A DNA stretch of 64,000 nucleotides, taken from positions 124,001 to 188,000 of the forward strand of contig JADJXF010000017.1 in NCBI GenBank assembly GCA_016715995.1, in the 5' to 3' direction. The translations under genes and the position numbers were made by a program. The first letter of the stretch is position 1. Each line of letters begins with the position of its first letter. Of this stretch, positions 9,440 to 17,967 are shown one piece after another. The notes beneath the pieces are model-generated. The model did not search any database and was not told the DNA's origin. It worked only from the letters and a program-made list of their open reading frames with translations. Source of the stretch: Flavobacteriales bacterium (GTDB lineage Bacteria; Bacteroidota; Bacteroidia; Flavobacteriales_F; PHOS-HE28).

Positions 9440-10465
9440 TTATCCAACCACTGCGGCCGAACGCACACCACGGCCTCGGAATCGACGAACGCAAGTAGCC
9501 AATAGGTAGCGCAACTTGGCAACGCTCCACCGACCGCCGTACCACAGATGAAGTATCCCGGGCATCAGCCCTTGGTCGGAGAAGAAATAGAACAGCCGAT
9601 CCCATCGGAGACGGAAGCTGGCCTCGAAGGCGTCCTGCGGAATCAAGCCTGATCGCTGATTCCATGCCAACAGGGCCGTCCGCCAACGCCACAATGCACG
9701 CACGGTGGACGCATCGGCCGGAGTGGGCAGAACATCGAAGAAGTACCGATGCAAAAGGACCTGCTCGTCCGTGGCTGGCACTCCCAGGTCGGCGAACACG
9801 CGGCGCAGGATGACGGTAGCATCGGCCATGGCGTCCCGTTCATGCCGCATGTTCTGGTCCCCGATCCTGTAGCTGGTTAGCGATTCCTGGATGTTGGCGT
9901 ATCGTGCATGCCTCCCCAACGCGAGGAGGAAGAGGTAATCCATGCCCGGATAGCGCCATGCCGGGTCGCATTGAACGGCATGGGTCAGCATGACCGATCG
10001 ACGTATCATACTGGCTCCATAGCTGACGGGCGTACCGAAGAGGATTAGAGCCCGTGCAGCAGTGTCATCAGTTCGGAAGCGGAGGGGCTTGTCTCTTTCC
10101 TGACCCAAGGCATTCAACCAGGAACCCACCACGCCCACATCGGGATGCTCGTCCAAGAACGCCACCTGCTTCGCAAGCCGCGATGGCATCATCACGTCAT
10201 CCGCATCGAGTATGGCCACGTACTCACCGCATGCGGCAGCAAACCCGTAGTTGGCCGCTCCGGCTCTGCCAAGATTCTCTGGAGTAACAATGACGCGGAT
10301 ACGTGGATCATCGATGGCGCGCACCCGGTCCGGTCCGTCGTCCGAGCTCCGGTCATCGACGACGAGCAATTCAAACCGAGCGAACGTCTGCTCCAACACG
10401 CTCCGGACCGCCTCTTCCACGAAAGGCCCCTTGTCATACAAGGTCATCAATACGGTCACCTTCAT
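9440..10465 (-). CDS. Glycosyltransferase family 2 (paralogue group A, copy 3)
   Basis: A 341-residue GT2 enzyme from the ATG at 10465 (MKVTVLMTLYDKGPFVEEAV); upstream codons to 10609 are open but do not resemble GT2. Motifs are LVVDDRSSDDG, NLGRAGAANYGF and AILDADDVMMPSRL. It is full-length homologous to the genes at 434 and 7026. A 281-bp stretch without a gene separates it from the group B gene at 8074. A TACTTTCG element lies 119 bp upstream and could start a transcript running leftwards through the nonulosonate cassette. Confidence 0.9.
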   Translation of the reverse strand: MKVTVLMTLYDKGPFVEEAVRSVLEQTFARFELLVVDDRSSDDGPDRVRAIDDPRIRVIVTPENLGRAGAANYGFAAACGEYVAILDADDVMMPSRLAKQVAFLDEHPDVGVVGSWLNALGQERDKPLRFRTDDTAARALILFGTPVSYGASMIRRSVMLTHAVQCDPAWRYPGMDYLFLLALGRHARYANIQESLTSYRIGDQNMRHERDAMADATVILRRVFADLGVPATDEQVLLHRYFFDVLPTPADASTVRALWRWRTALLAWNQRSGLIPQDAFEASFRLRWDRLFYFFSDQGLMPGILHLWYGGRWSVAKLRYLLATCVRRFRGRGVRSAAVVG

Positions 10466-10584
10466 GGTTCGCTGGCTGCCCTGTGATGTCGCGAAAGAAC
10501 CGGCATAACCGCCGCCTACGCTACCTGATGCAGGAAACCAAAATGCTGGAACCGGCCTTCGCCAACGTTCAGTAGGGCAGGCTG

Positions 10585-10592
10585 CGAAAGTA
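10585..10592 (-). promoter_or_regulatory. Candidate Bacteroidota -7 element TACTTTCG
   Basis: On the minus strand the octamer TACTTTCG fits the Bacteroidota primary sigma -7 consensus TAnnTTTG at seven of eight defined or free positions. It lies 119 bp upstream of the GT2 start at 10465. No -33 TTTG at the usual spacing is evident, so confidence is low. Confidence 0.3.
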
Positions 10593-10758
10593 TGAGGTGG
10601 CAAATTCAATGGAGATCCCTTGGCACCGAAACGGCTTGGCCTGGCAGCGGGCCGCTTGTGGCCCCATGTCTTGTTGTGCGCTTACTAGTGATTCCGCCCA
10701 TCCTCACTTTAGCCCGATAGCCACGGACCGGGATACCACAAGTCAGGACAGGTCATCC

Positions 10759-10766
10759 TATTTTTG
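10759..10766 (+). promoter_or_regulatory. Candidate -7 element TATTTTTG directly before the start codon
   Basis: TATTTTTG is a perfect match to TAnnTTTG and ends only 5 nt before the ATG at 10772. If used, transcription would begin at or next to the start codon, giving a leaderless mRNA. The same geometry is seen at 38180 and, with TTCG, at 49469 and 50717. Confidence 0.45.
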
Positions 10767-10771
10767 ACCCA

Positions 10772-11563
10772 ATGCTGCTCAGAATTCATGCAGTGCTGTT
10801 TGGCTTAGGCGCAATGACGTCTGCGGCTCAATGGGATCTGCCCGCACCATTGGTGCTGAATGGCCTTGAGCCGCAGGATCGTCAAGTGCTCGGGCTGGCG
10901 AACCCGATCGCCCTGGATGCGGCGATGAGCGCCGACGCCGTCCGAAACCAGGCCGTGAGCTATTCAACAGCCAGCGGCTCCGTGTGGCAGGTGTCGCTCC
11001 AACCAGGCCCGGCAGGCTACATACCCGGAATGATCATCACGGTGGTGCCCGACATGCCGAGCGAACCTGGACAACAGCTGGATGTGAATGGACTCGGCTC
11101 CCGCGATCTGGTGAAAGCCGACGGCACCGCATTGGATACGGCTGAAGTTCGAGCAGCAGTGCCGACAAGACTCATCTATGATGGCAGCCGGTTTCTCGTG
11201 CTTGGAACCACCTATCGCCCATGCCCCACGGGCTACCAACCAGGCGGGCGATCGTTCTGCATCGAGGATTCCACGATTTTGGCGGTGAACTTCTTCGATG
11301 CTGTGAATGCGTGTACCGCCCGCAACGCCAGGCTTTGCTCGTACAACGAATGGATCCAGGCATGCACGCGGTTGGATGGCTTTCTGGGTTCCGTACTCGG
11401 ATCGGAGTGGGTGGATGACGCCGCGAACAGTGCTTCAGATGCCAAAGTGGTGGGCTACGGCGGCGACGGTCTGAATGGGACTGTCGTTGCGATCGGCTGC
11501 GATCGTGGAACAACCACCGCGCCCACGAACCTAAGAGCGTACAGATGCTGCCGTCATCGCTGA
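10772..11563 (+). CDS. Secreted protein with Cys-rich FGE/C-type-lectin-like C-terminal domain (trio member 1)
   Basis: A 263-residue protein with a short signal peptide (about 1-19, ending SAAQ). Residues 20-145 are a probable beta-rich region containing LEPQDRQVLGLANP; residues about 150-263 form a Cys-rich domain: CPTGYQPGGRSFCIED, NACTARNARLCSYNEWIQAC, EWVDD, and a terminal YRCC. The RLC..EW..AC and final RCC pattern resembles the formylglycine-generating enzyme/C-type lectin fold found at the ends of Bacteroidota surface and tail-fibre-like proteins. No catalytic function is claimed. It overlaps the next paralogue by 19 bp. It is encoded opposite to the surrounding polysaccharide genes. 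Confidence 0.75.
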   Translation: MLLRIHAVLFGLGAMTSAAQWDLPAPLVLNGLEPQDRQVLGLANPIALDAAMSADAVRNQAVSYSTASGSVWQVSLQPGPAGYIPGMIITVVPDMPSEPGQQLDVNGLGSRDLVKADGTALDTAEVRAAVPTRLIYDGSRFLVLGTTYRPCPTGYQPGGRSFCIEDSTILAVNFFDAVNACTARNARLCSYNEWIQACTRLDGFLGSVLGSEWVDDAANSASDAKVVGYGGDGLNGTVVAIGCDRGTTTAPTNLRAYRCCRHR

Positions 11564-12336
11564 GGCTTCCCATTTGCATCGTCGCAACCGTTCTCATGTG
11601 TGAGGAAGGCCATGCGCAAGTGCATTCTACGACCTTGGTCCGTTTCCCGGGTGCAGCGAGTGAAGGTCAAATCCTGGGCTTGGCCCATCCGGTCAGCGGT
11701 GACGCGGCTGTAACGGTGGAGGGCAGTTTATCCACCGGAGGGTACACGTGGTGCGAGTCGCAGGTGGCGGGCAACACCCTTATCCTCTCCGCGGATCCGC
11801 CCTTAGCTACCTACGCGAATGGCACCTTGCTGCGATTCGCATCACCAGTCTCCGCAAGTGGCAGTCTCTACATCCAATGCCCAGGGCTGGCTGTGGTACC
11901 CTTGGTCCGCACCGATGGTCTTGCACTCACGCCGGGCCAGTTGAGGGAGGGATTGGTTCTCGAGGTGATGCATGTGGACGGCCGATTCATGGCGCTCAAC
12001 GTTGGAGGGAGCGGCTGCCCGTCGGGCTTTCTTCAGGCGCACAGTCAACTGTGCATGGAAGCTGTGGCTACCCCGACCATGCTGTATCGTGATGGCGTGG
12101 ACCGCTGCGCCAACCTCGGCGGCAAGCTCTGCACCTGGGACGAGTACATCGCCGCATGCACGGCGCTGGAAGGTCAGTTATCCAACCTTTTCGCGGATTG
12201 GGAATGGTTGGATGAAACCTCGAATCACGCGCATGGCGCTGACCAAGCTGGCCGCTTCACTTGCTTAAGCCAACGCCACGTCAGCGCCATACCAACCTCA
12301 CCAGGCAGCACCCGCTGCTGTTACCGGCCGCGATGA
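11545..12336 (+). CDS. Secreted Cys-rich paralogue (trio member 2)
   Basis: A 263-residue protein, the same length as its upstream neighbour. A signal peptide ends near GHAQ (residue 25). The linker repeats the paralogue pattern (EGQILGLAHPVSGDAAVTV). The C-terminal domain has CPSGFLQAHSQLCMEA, RCANLGGKLCTWDEYIAAC, DWEWLDETSN and a terminal TRCCYRPR. The start lies inside the end of member 1, and the stop codon overlaps the ATG of member 3 as ATGA, so the three are clearly one operon. Role unknown; likely an envelope or extracellular protein. Confidence 0.75.
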   Translation: MLPSSLRLPICIVATVLMCEEGHAQVHSTTLVRFPGAASEGQILGLAHPVSGDAAVTVEGSLSTGGYTWCESQVAGNTLILSADPPLATYANGTLLRFASPVSASGSLYIQCPGLAVVPLVRTDGLALTPGQLREGLVLEVMHVDGRFMALNVGGSGCPSGFLQAHSQLCMEAVATPTMLYRDGVDRCANLGGKLCTWDEYIAACTALEGQLSNLFADWEWLDETSNHAHGADQAGRFTCLSQRHVSAIPTSPGSTRCCYRPR

Positions 12337-13103
12337 GGAAGCTCCTAGCCTTCGTTTACGCTGCATCGCCTGTGATCGTGATGGCCCAGGTCGAAGTGGA
12401 CCGACCCATCATCCTTGAAAGCATCAATCCAAGCCAACGGCAGGTGCTTGGCCTGGAATCCAGCAGTGACCCTGGTTCTGCACTTACGGTAGCACCGGAG
12501 CAGCAGGGCATCTTACGACACTCGGAACCAGCGCTGGGACCGATCTGGAATGTCGAACTGGACGGGCTTGCCGCGCCTGTAACGGGTGCGCACATCACGG
12601 TGAAGGTCCCCGAGGGCGCAACGGGTACCGTGCAGCTGCAATTGAATGGCGGGGTAGCGACCGCTGTGGAATGGGAACCGGGGCTGGCTGTGGAGGCCTC
12701 CACGCTTCCTGTGGGCCTCATCCTATCGCTCGTCTTTAATGGTACGGCATGGCAGGTGATGAATGGAACCGCTTACCAGCAGCGGAATTGCCCCGGTACC
12801 ATGGTCGCGGTGAACGGTCAGTTCTGCATCGAACGCAACCAACGGGACTTCGCCGACTTCGGCACAGCTGTGAATGCATGCGCCGCTATCGGGCGCCGTA
12901 TGTGCACCTGGGGAGAATTCGTCGCTGCATGTCAGCGACGTTTCGAACTCGGCATCAATTACAACAGCTCGGATTGGGAGTGGACGAACAATTCGGCCAA
13001 TGAGGCCAATACCGTTCGGATGGTGCGACTGGCCAGTTGCACCCTGGCCGGCACGCGCAACATGGCCTCAACTGCGCCTTACCGCTGCTGCTACACGCGC
13101 TAA
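12333..13103 (+). CDS. Secreted Cys-rich paralogue (trio member 3)
   Basis: A 256-residue protein from the ATG at 12333, which overlaps the previous stop (ATGA); the frame is open to 12261 but that adds non-signal residues. MRKLLAFVYAASPVIVMAQ is a signal peptide. SINPSQRQVLGLESS matches the N-terminal motif of member 1. The C-terminal domain has CPGTMVAVNGQFCIER, NACAAIGRRMCTWGEFVAAC, SDWEWTNNSANE and a terminal YRCCYTR. Sequence divergence among the three is large although layout is constant, pointing to old duplication. Function unknown. Confidence 0.75.
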   Translation: MRKLLAFVYAASPVIVMAQVEVDRPIILESINPSQRQVLGLESSSDPGSALTVAPEQQGILRHSEPALGPIWNVELDGLAAPVTGAHITVKVPEGATGTVQLQLNGGVATAVEWEPGLAVEASTLPVGLILSLVFNGTAWQVMNGTAYQQRNCPGTMVAVNGQFCIERNQRDFADFGTAVNACAAIGRRMCTWGEFVAACQRRFELGINYNSSDWEWTNNSANEANTVRMVRLASCTLAGTRNMASTAPYRCCYTR

Positions 13104-13307
13104 GCCGTTGCTTGGTGAAGTCCAGCGTCCTCGTGCAGGTCCGCCAATGGTCGATGCGGAACGAATTAGAAGCGATGAATCCGCACGCCCTATTGACCAG
13201 TGATACGGAACGGCCGGAGTCGGTTCTGTTGGCCATCCCTCAGCCATGGGGAGATTGCAGCCACATGGGCCCGGTCTTGACATCACGCACCACAGGCTTG
13301 GAATCGT

Positions 13308-14342
13308 CTACAGAAAGCTCCCTTGATCACCGAAGCATCTCCAAGTGATTGTCCTGAGCGCGCGTGCAAGACGTGAATCCGGCCCGAGCAGCCGACTGAA
13401 CCAGAGTTCGCGAATCGCCACCCACCGCACGATCCAAGGGTGCCGGATGAAGTGACGGGCATGCAGGATGGCGGCCCTCCTCCCTTCCTGCTGAACCATG
13501 TCCCAGTACACCCTGCGCGCCACGATACGCCGACAATCCTCACGGCGCATCGTTTGATTGACCGCCCAGTGTTCCAAGCGCGTGTAAAGCCGGTACCGGT
13601 GCGGCGCCATGTCCTGCCCTGATGTGATCCGGTTCCCCGCATGAACCCGACGCACCGCCACGGGTTCACCGATGCTTCCTGCATAGAGCCTCGACTGATG
13701 CGCTAATCTGAGCAGGAAATCCGTGTCCTGATGCAATGCAAGATCCTCCGCGAACAAGGACGGCATGCGAAGAAGCGATTCACGCCGTACCGTCAACGCG
13801 TCGAGTGAGAAATGGCCGAAGCGCTTGATACCGCCGAGCAGGGCAGAGAAGAGCTGTTCAGGCGCGACTGGCGAATGCACCGTGACCACCTCCTGACCGA
13901 ACCGTGCCATATAGCGGGTTCGGGCTTGTTCATCGTGGAACTCTGAGCCGATCGCGCCATAAACCCCATCGGCGTCCGTATAGGCGCTGAAAATTGCATG
14001 CTCGGCCGAAAAGCGTCGACTGAGGTAATAATCATCAGCATCCAGAAAGGCCACGAACGGTAATTGGGCCGAGCCAATACCGGCATTGCGCGACGCACCG
14101 GCCCCTCTGTTGACGCCCCCCTCATGGCGAATCAGTCGCACGCGAGGATGCACCGACTCCAAATCCTGGCAGATGGCGAGTGAAGCGTCCGTGGAACCAT
14201 CCTCCACCAGGATTACCTCCCCCACTTCCGAACATCCCAGCGCGGAATCCACCGCAGTCCGCAGAAAAGCAGCGGCTTCGTATACCGGCATGATGACGGA
14301 GACGCTTCCGTTCACAAGCGATATGGATCGTTGCTCGTCCAT
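13308..14342 (-). CDS. Glycosyltransferase family 2 (group B, copy 3)
   Basis: A 344-residue GT2 enzyme from the ATG at 14342 (MDEQRSISLVNGSVSVIMPV); the frame stays open to 14462 but the added residues are not GT2-like and run into the neighbouring gene. Motifs: ILVEDGSTDASLAICQDLE, GVNRGAGASRN, FLDADDYYLSRRF, VHAGNRIT. It is collinear with the GT2 half at 1491 and the gene at 8074. Its expected group A partner (9440) is separated from it by the plus-strand trio, unlike the two intact pairs. Confidence 0.88.
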   Translation of the reverse strand: MDEQRSISLVNGSVSVIMPVYEAAAFLRTAVDSALGCSEVGEVILVEDGSTDASLAICQDLESVHPRVRLIRHEGGVNRGAGASRNAGIGSAQLPFVAFLDADDYYLSRRFSAEHAIFSAYTDADGVYGAIGSEFHDEQARTRYMARFGQEVVTVHSPVAPEQLFSALLGGIKRFGHFSLDALTVRRESLLRMPSLFAEDLALHQDTDFLLRLAHQSRLYAGSIGEPVAVRRVHAGNRITSGQDMAPHRYRLYTRLEHWAVNQTMRREDCRRIVARRVYWDMVQQEGRRAAILHARHFIRHPWIVRWVAIRELWFSRLLGPDSRLARALRTITWRCFGDQGSFL

Positions 14343-14388
14343 CGGATGACTGGCTCGACGTGAACTTCGCAGACAATGTCCGCCTTGC

Positions 14389-15318
14389 TCAAAGGAAATG
14401 CGGACCGGGTTCACGCACAATGGCCCGGTGGCGAACCGCCTCATCCACGTTCGCTTCGTCAAGCAGCTTCAAGCCGTCGCGCGCGATACGGGCCGCGTTC
14501 ATGTCCATGGTTAGCAAGGACCGGATCATCTTCCGTCGCAAACCCATGCGCTCCACTACCGGATCCGCGTCGTCACCAGGGTCAGCGAAGCGGAGCTTCA
14601 AGCGGCGGGCCTTCCATGTCCTCTCTTCGTCGAAGTAAAGATTCCCATCGCGTTGCTCACGATCATGATGGATGACGGCGGAAGGCAGGACGCCCACCTT
14701 GAAGCCATGGTAATGGACGCGACCGACATAGTTGTCATCCTCGCCGTAGTGGAAGAACAAGGGATCGAATCCGCCCACCGTCTCCAGGCACTTCCTCGCC
14801 ACCAGCCAAGCTGCGGCGTTCACGAAGCGAGTGGTGTACACCTTGTCGGCGGCACGGCCCAGATAGATGTCCGAATAAAGGCCCGAGCACCGTTTGGGCT
14901 CGATGGCGCAGGAGAAGTTGTAATCCAGCGCATCGCCAGCCCCATTCAGATGCATTGGGCTGAGGATGCCGAAACCCGGGTTTTCCGCAGCGACGGAGAC
15001 CAGCCGGGGGATGGTGCCGGGAAGCACCCAAGCGTCCTGATTCAGCAGGAAGACATGCTCCGCGCTTGCCGCGCGCGCACGCGCCAATCCTTTGTTGTTC
15101 GCTTGGCCGAAGCCGATGTTGCCCCCGGCCTCGATGACCTCGACCTCTGGGAACGCCGTGCGCAGGTGCTCCACCGTTCCATCGCTGGAGCCGTTATCGA
15201 CGACGACGGCATGCACCGATGGTCCTACAGCGCGCAAGCTCCCGAAGCAGCGGTCGGCCCAGCGCATGGCATTGTAGGTCACCACCACCACCCAAGTCCG
15301 CGGGAGCACCTCCGTCAT
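14389..15318 (-). CDS. Glycosyltransferase family 2, rhamnosyltransferase-like
   Basis: A 309-residue GT2 enzyme from the ATG at 15318; codons up to 15618 are open but antisense-like. TWVVVVTYNAMRWADRCFGS, VVVDNGSSDGTVEHL, GGNIGFGQANNKGL and FLLNQDAWVLPG place it with the rhamnosyltransferase-like GT2 group, in which NxD replaces the usual DxD. The C-terminal FHYGEDDNYVGRVHYHGFKVG carries the probable base region. The start overlaps the previous stop (ATGA). Substrate unknown. Confidence 0.9.
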   Translation of the reverse strand: MTEVLPRTWVVVVTYNAMRWADRCFGSLRAVGPSVHAVVVDNGSSDGTVEHLRTAFPEVEVIEAGGNIGFGQANNKGLARARAASAEHVFLLNQDAWVLPGTIPRLVSVAAENPGFGILSPMHLNGAGDALDYNFSCAIEPKRCSGLYSDIYLGRAADKVYTTRFVNAAAWLVARKCLETVGGFDPLFFHYGEDDNYVGRVHYHGFKVGVLPSAVIHHDREQRDGNLYFDEERTWKARRLKLRFADPGDDADPVVERMGLRRKMIRSLLTMDMNAARIARDGLKLLDEANVDEAVRHRAIVREPGPHFL

Positions 15319-16175
15319 TGATCGGCGATATAAGCGCCCGGCGGTGCGGGCTGGCCGCGCAACCTGGCCGTGAGGCGGGACCATGCCATGCCGAGCAAGG
15401 CGCGGCCGGTGAGGGGGCGCGACCTCTGCTCGCGTTCCATGGCCCGCAGATAATCCGTTCGCAGCGGGGCTAGGAAGCGGAGCTCGCGCTTCGCGAAGAT
15501 GTAGGCGACGAGCTGGTCGCGGTTGCGCATGGTTTCCGTCAGCATCGATCCACCTCGGACGCGGTAGTCGAACAGGATCTCGGGGACATAATGGAATGCC
15601 GCGCCCGCAACGGAGCAACGCAACCAGAAGTCCCAGTCTTCATAGCCCATCACCGGCATGTTCTCGTCGTAGCCACCAACACGCTCCCACAGCGATCGGC
15701 GGAAGCCCGCGCAAGCATCGATGCGATTGCGCTCAATCATCAGCGCGAAGTCAAACGGCCCCACCATCCACCTCCCTTGGCGCTCACCGAAGTATTCCCC
15801 ATCGCCATGCACGATGTCGACGTCGGCACGTGCGCCCAGGATCTCCAGGGTGCGATCAACCATGGCCGGCCGCAACCGGTTATCGGCATCCAAGGGGATG
15901 ATGCAGATCCCCTTCGCGATGCGGATCCCATTGTTGCGTGCTCGCGCCAGCCCGAGATTCGGCTGGCGCAAGACCACATACTGCTCGGTATCGAGGGCGT
16001 CCAGCACCGCCACCGTCTCCGGGTCGGTGGAGCCATCGTCCACGACGATCACCTCGCAGCCAGGCGGGATGCTATGGAGCGCCTCCATCAGGAAGCCACC
16101 CAGATTGTAGCACGTAACCACCACGCTTACGGCGAGGCCTGCTTCAGCAGGAGCGGCAATCGGGTGGCTGGGCAT
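15315..16175 (-). CDS. Glycosyltransferase family 2
   Basis: A 286-residue GT2 enzyme: VSVVVTCYNLGGFLMEALHS, VIVVDDGSTDPETV, NLGLARARNNGI, and PLDADNRLRP as the metal site. EDWDFWLRCSVAG is the downstream acidic motif typical of GT2 enzymes that modify polysaccharides. It is translationally coupled to the next gene through ATGA at 15315-15318 and follows the gene at 16197 by 21 bp. The acceptor cannot be inferred. Confidence 0.9.
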   Translation of the reverse strand: MPSHPIAAPAEAGLAVSVVVTCYNLGGFLMEALHSIPPGCEVIVVDDGSTDPETVAVLDALDTEQYVVLRQPNLGLARARNNGIRIAKGICIIPLDADNRLRPAMVDRTLEILGARADVDIVHGDGEYFGERQGRWMVGPFDFALMIERNRIDACAGFRRSLWERVGGYDENMPVMGYEDWDFWLRCSVAGAAFHYVPEILFDYRVRGGSMLTETMRNRDQLVAYIFAKRELRFLAPLRTDYLRAMEREQRSRPLTGRALLGMAWSRLTARLRGQPAPPGAYIADQ

Positions 16176-16196
16176 CGCGTGCGGGCTAGGTTGCGG

Positions 16197-17096
16197 TCAC
16201 TTCCTGAAAGCGTGGTACGCGCGCCGGAGCCCTCGATCCAAGGCGAGCAGCATCCGCATCACAGGCCCATTGCTGGCGATACGCATCGCAGTGAGGTCGC
16301 TCCTGAGGCTCGATGCCTCCTTCAGCAAGGACCGGAGGATCCATGCCTGCGAACGGCTGAAGAAGGCCTGATGCCTGACCCGGAGCCGGTCATCGAGCTC
16401 ACGCATGCGATCGGCATCGCTCGTAGCGCCAGCAGCATGCTGCCTGTAGCGCGATGTGGGCTGCTCCAGAAAGGCGAACCGGCACCCGGCCGAGACCATG
16501 CGAATCCAGAGGTCGTAGTCCTCGATGTGCTGTATGGCACGGTCGGGGTCGAAACCGCCCACGCGCTGGAAGGCCTCCGCCCGGATGAGGGCCGCTGAGG
16601 GCTGTATGAAATTGTAAAGCGCCAACGTATGCGGGAAGAACCGGCGCTGCCATCCGCCCAATGCGGAGACGCGGCTTGGCGGGCCATCGGCCTGGTCCGA
16701 GAAGATCTCCACCGGGCCTGCCGCCACGTCCGATCCTGCGTGGGTCTCAAGCAGCGCGAGAAGCCGCTCTAAATGGATGGGCATCCAGTCATCATCGGGA
16801 TCGAGGAAGGCCAGGAAGCGGCCCCGCGCTACGGAGGCTCCTGTATTGCGGGCGGCCGCCACACCTTGGTTATGCTCATGGCGGATGAACTCAACCCGAT
16901 TCCGCGGGAAGCGCGCGGCGAACGCTGCCACGGCCACCCGGGTGCCGTCCTCCGGGCCATGGTCATCCACGACGATCAGCTCCCAACTCGGATAGGACTG
17001 GCTCCCGACCGAACCGAGCGCGCCTTGGATGAAGCTGCCCATCCGGTAGGACGGCATCACCACGCTGACCATCATAGAAGGCTCCTCGTTGCGCAT
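16197..17096 (-). CDS. Glycosyltransferase family 2
   Basis: About 299 residues from the ATG at 17096; a GTG at 17114 and ATGs at 17075 and 17072 (just before VSVVMPSYRMG) are alternative starts. GT2 motifs are LIVVDDHGPEDG, HEHNQGVAAARNTG and FLDPDDDWMP (metal site), followed by EDYDLWIRMVSAG. C-terminal residues form a helical tail seen in several GT2 enzymes of this locus. The SDD-type geometry is intact, so it should be active. Donor and acceptor unknown. Confidence 0.88.
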   Translation of the reverse strand: MRNEEPSMMVSVVMPSYRMGSFIQGALGSVGSQSYPSWELIVVDDHGPEDGTRVAVAAFAARFPRNRVEFIRHEHNQGVAAARNTGASVARGRFLAFLDPDDDWMPIHLERLLALLETHAGSDVAAGPVEIFSDQADGPPSRVSALGGWQRRFFPHTLALYNFIQPSAALIRAEAFQRVGGFDPDRAIQHIEDYDLWIRMVSAGCRFAFLEQPTSRYRQHAAGATSDADRMRELDDRLRVRHQAFFSRSQAWILRSLLKEASSLRSDLTAMRIASNGPVMRMLLALDRGLRRAYHAFRK

Positions 17097-17162
17097 GTTC
17101 CCGACTGGGCACAAGGATACAAAGGCACCAGCGGTCCTTCGCCCGTTCCCTTAGCGGACGAA

Positions 17163-17864
17163 TCACTTCCGGGCGCCCATGAAGAGGCTCCCGATCTCGC
17201 GGTGGGGCGCATCCAAGCCGGGCTCGAAGGCGCGGCGCTCCACCGTGGCGAAACCCGCCTTGCGCAGGACCTTCTCCAAGGTCTCGGCGTCGTACGCGAA
17301 CCGGTGGCATTCGAAGTGCCCATCGGTCCGGTCATCGTCCTGCTGGCGGAAGTGGTAATTCAAGTGTTCCATGGTGGTGGTCACCCATTGCGGATGCCAC
17401 TTGTTGGCCTTGCACGCATCCTGCCACTCGGTGCGCCCGTGTACGTAGCATTCCATCGGCCAGCGGGTATCGGGCACGGACAGCAACAATTGACCACCAG
17501 GTCGGAGGAGGCGGTGGCACTGCTTCAGAAAAGCGTGCGCCTGACCGGGATAGCGCAGGTGCTCCAGGAAATGCTCGCAGAGGATCACGTCGGCGATAGC
17601 ATCGGGAATGGGCAAGGGCCTTCGAAGATCGACACGCACATCCACGCCGGGGCAGAAATCCACGCGCACGTAACCCGGCGTGATCACCGGTCCGCAACCG
17701 ATGTTGAGCTTCACACCCGGGGTCCAGGTACGCTTACGGGCTTCCCGCACGCCGCGACGGTGTACCCACATGGCCTTCAGTTCGCCCTTCAGGTCGTGCA
17801 GGCGCTCATAGGCGAAGGGCGATAAGCCGCGCCGGGCGATGCGGTCCATGATTCCAGTGGCCAT
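17163..17864 (-). CDS. SAM-dependent methyltransferase (class I, type 11-like)
   Basis: A 233-residue protein with a Rossmann methyltransferase core: VKLNIGCGPVITPGYVRVDF (motif I), ILCEHFLEHLRYPGQA (motif II/III) and LLRPGGQLLLSVPD (motif IV). The frame runs to a TTG at 17909, but that position lies inside a TAGTTTTG promoter-like element, so the ATG at 17864 is preferred. Related proteins occur widely in polysaccharide loci and are thought to methylate sugars or glycan termini; whether it caps chain growth here is speculation. Confidence 0.85.
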   Translation of the reverse strand: MATGIMDRIARRGLSPFAYERLHDLKGELKAMWVHRRGVREARKRTWTPGVKLNIGCGPVITPGYVRVDFCPGVDVRVDLRRPLPIPDAIADVILCEHFLEHLRYPGQAHAFLKQCHRLLRPGGQLLLSVPDTRWPMECYVHGRTEWQDACKANKWHPQWVTTTMEHLNYHFRQQDDDRTDGHFECHRFAYDAETLEKVLRKAGFATVERRAFEPGLDAPHREIGSLFMGARK

Positions 17865-17906
17865 GTTCAATCTGCTGCGGGTGAATGCCCCCGCCGTGGA
17901 TGCTTT

Positions 17907-17914
17907 CAAAACTA
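17907..17914 (-). promoter_or_regulatory. Candidate -7 element TAGTTTTG
   Basis: A perfect minus-strand match to TAnnTTTG, 42 bp upstream of the ATG at 17864. It sits in the short gap between two glycan genes and could be an internal promoter of the locus. It also argues against the TTG start at 17909, which falls inside it. Confidence 0.4.
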
Positions 17915-17967
17915 GACTTTCCGCCGCACCATCCCTGACCGATGTGTTCGACCGGACTGCGGGACCC

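Larger units (their letters stand above)
10466..10771. other. Divergent intergenic region between GT2 gene and secreted-protein trio
   Basis: This 306-bp stretch has no convincing ORF. It separates the leftward glycosyltransferase gene from the rightward trio of secreted proteins, so it must hold both promoters. Two candidate -7 elements are visible: TACTTTCG on the minus strand (10585-10592) and TATTTTTG on the plus strand (10759-10766). I see no clear -33 element, terminator hairpin or repeat. Confidence 0.6.

Noticed and set aside
10772..13103. Mobile-element cargo
   Set aside because: The trio interrupts a gene pair, but no transposase, terminal inverted repeats or target duplications were found at its borders.
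16773..17825. 350-residue plus-strand ORF
   Set aside because: It covers the 5' end of a GT2 gene and a methyltransferase gene on the other strand; no domain recognised.
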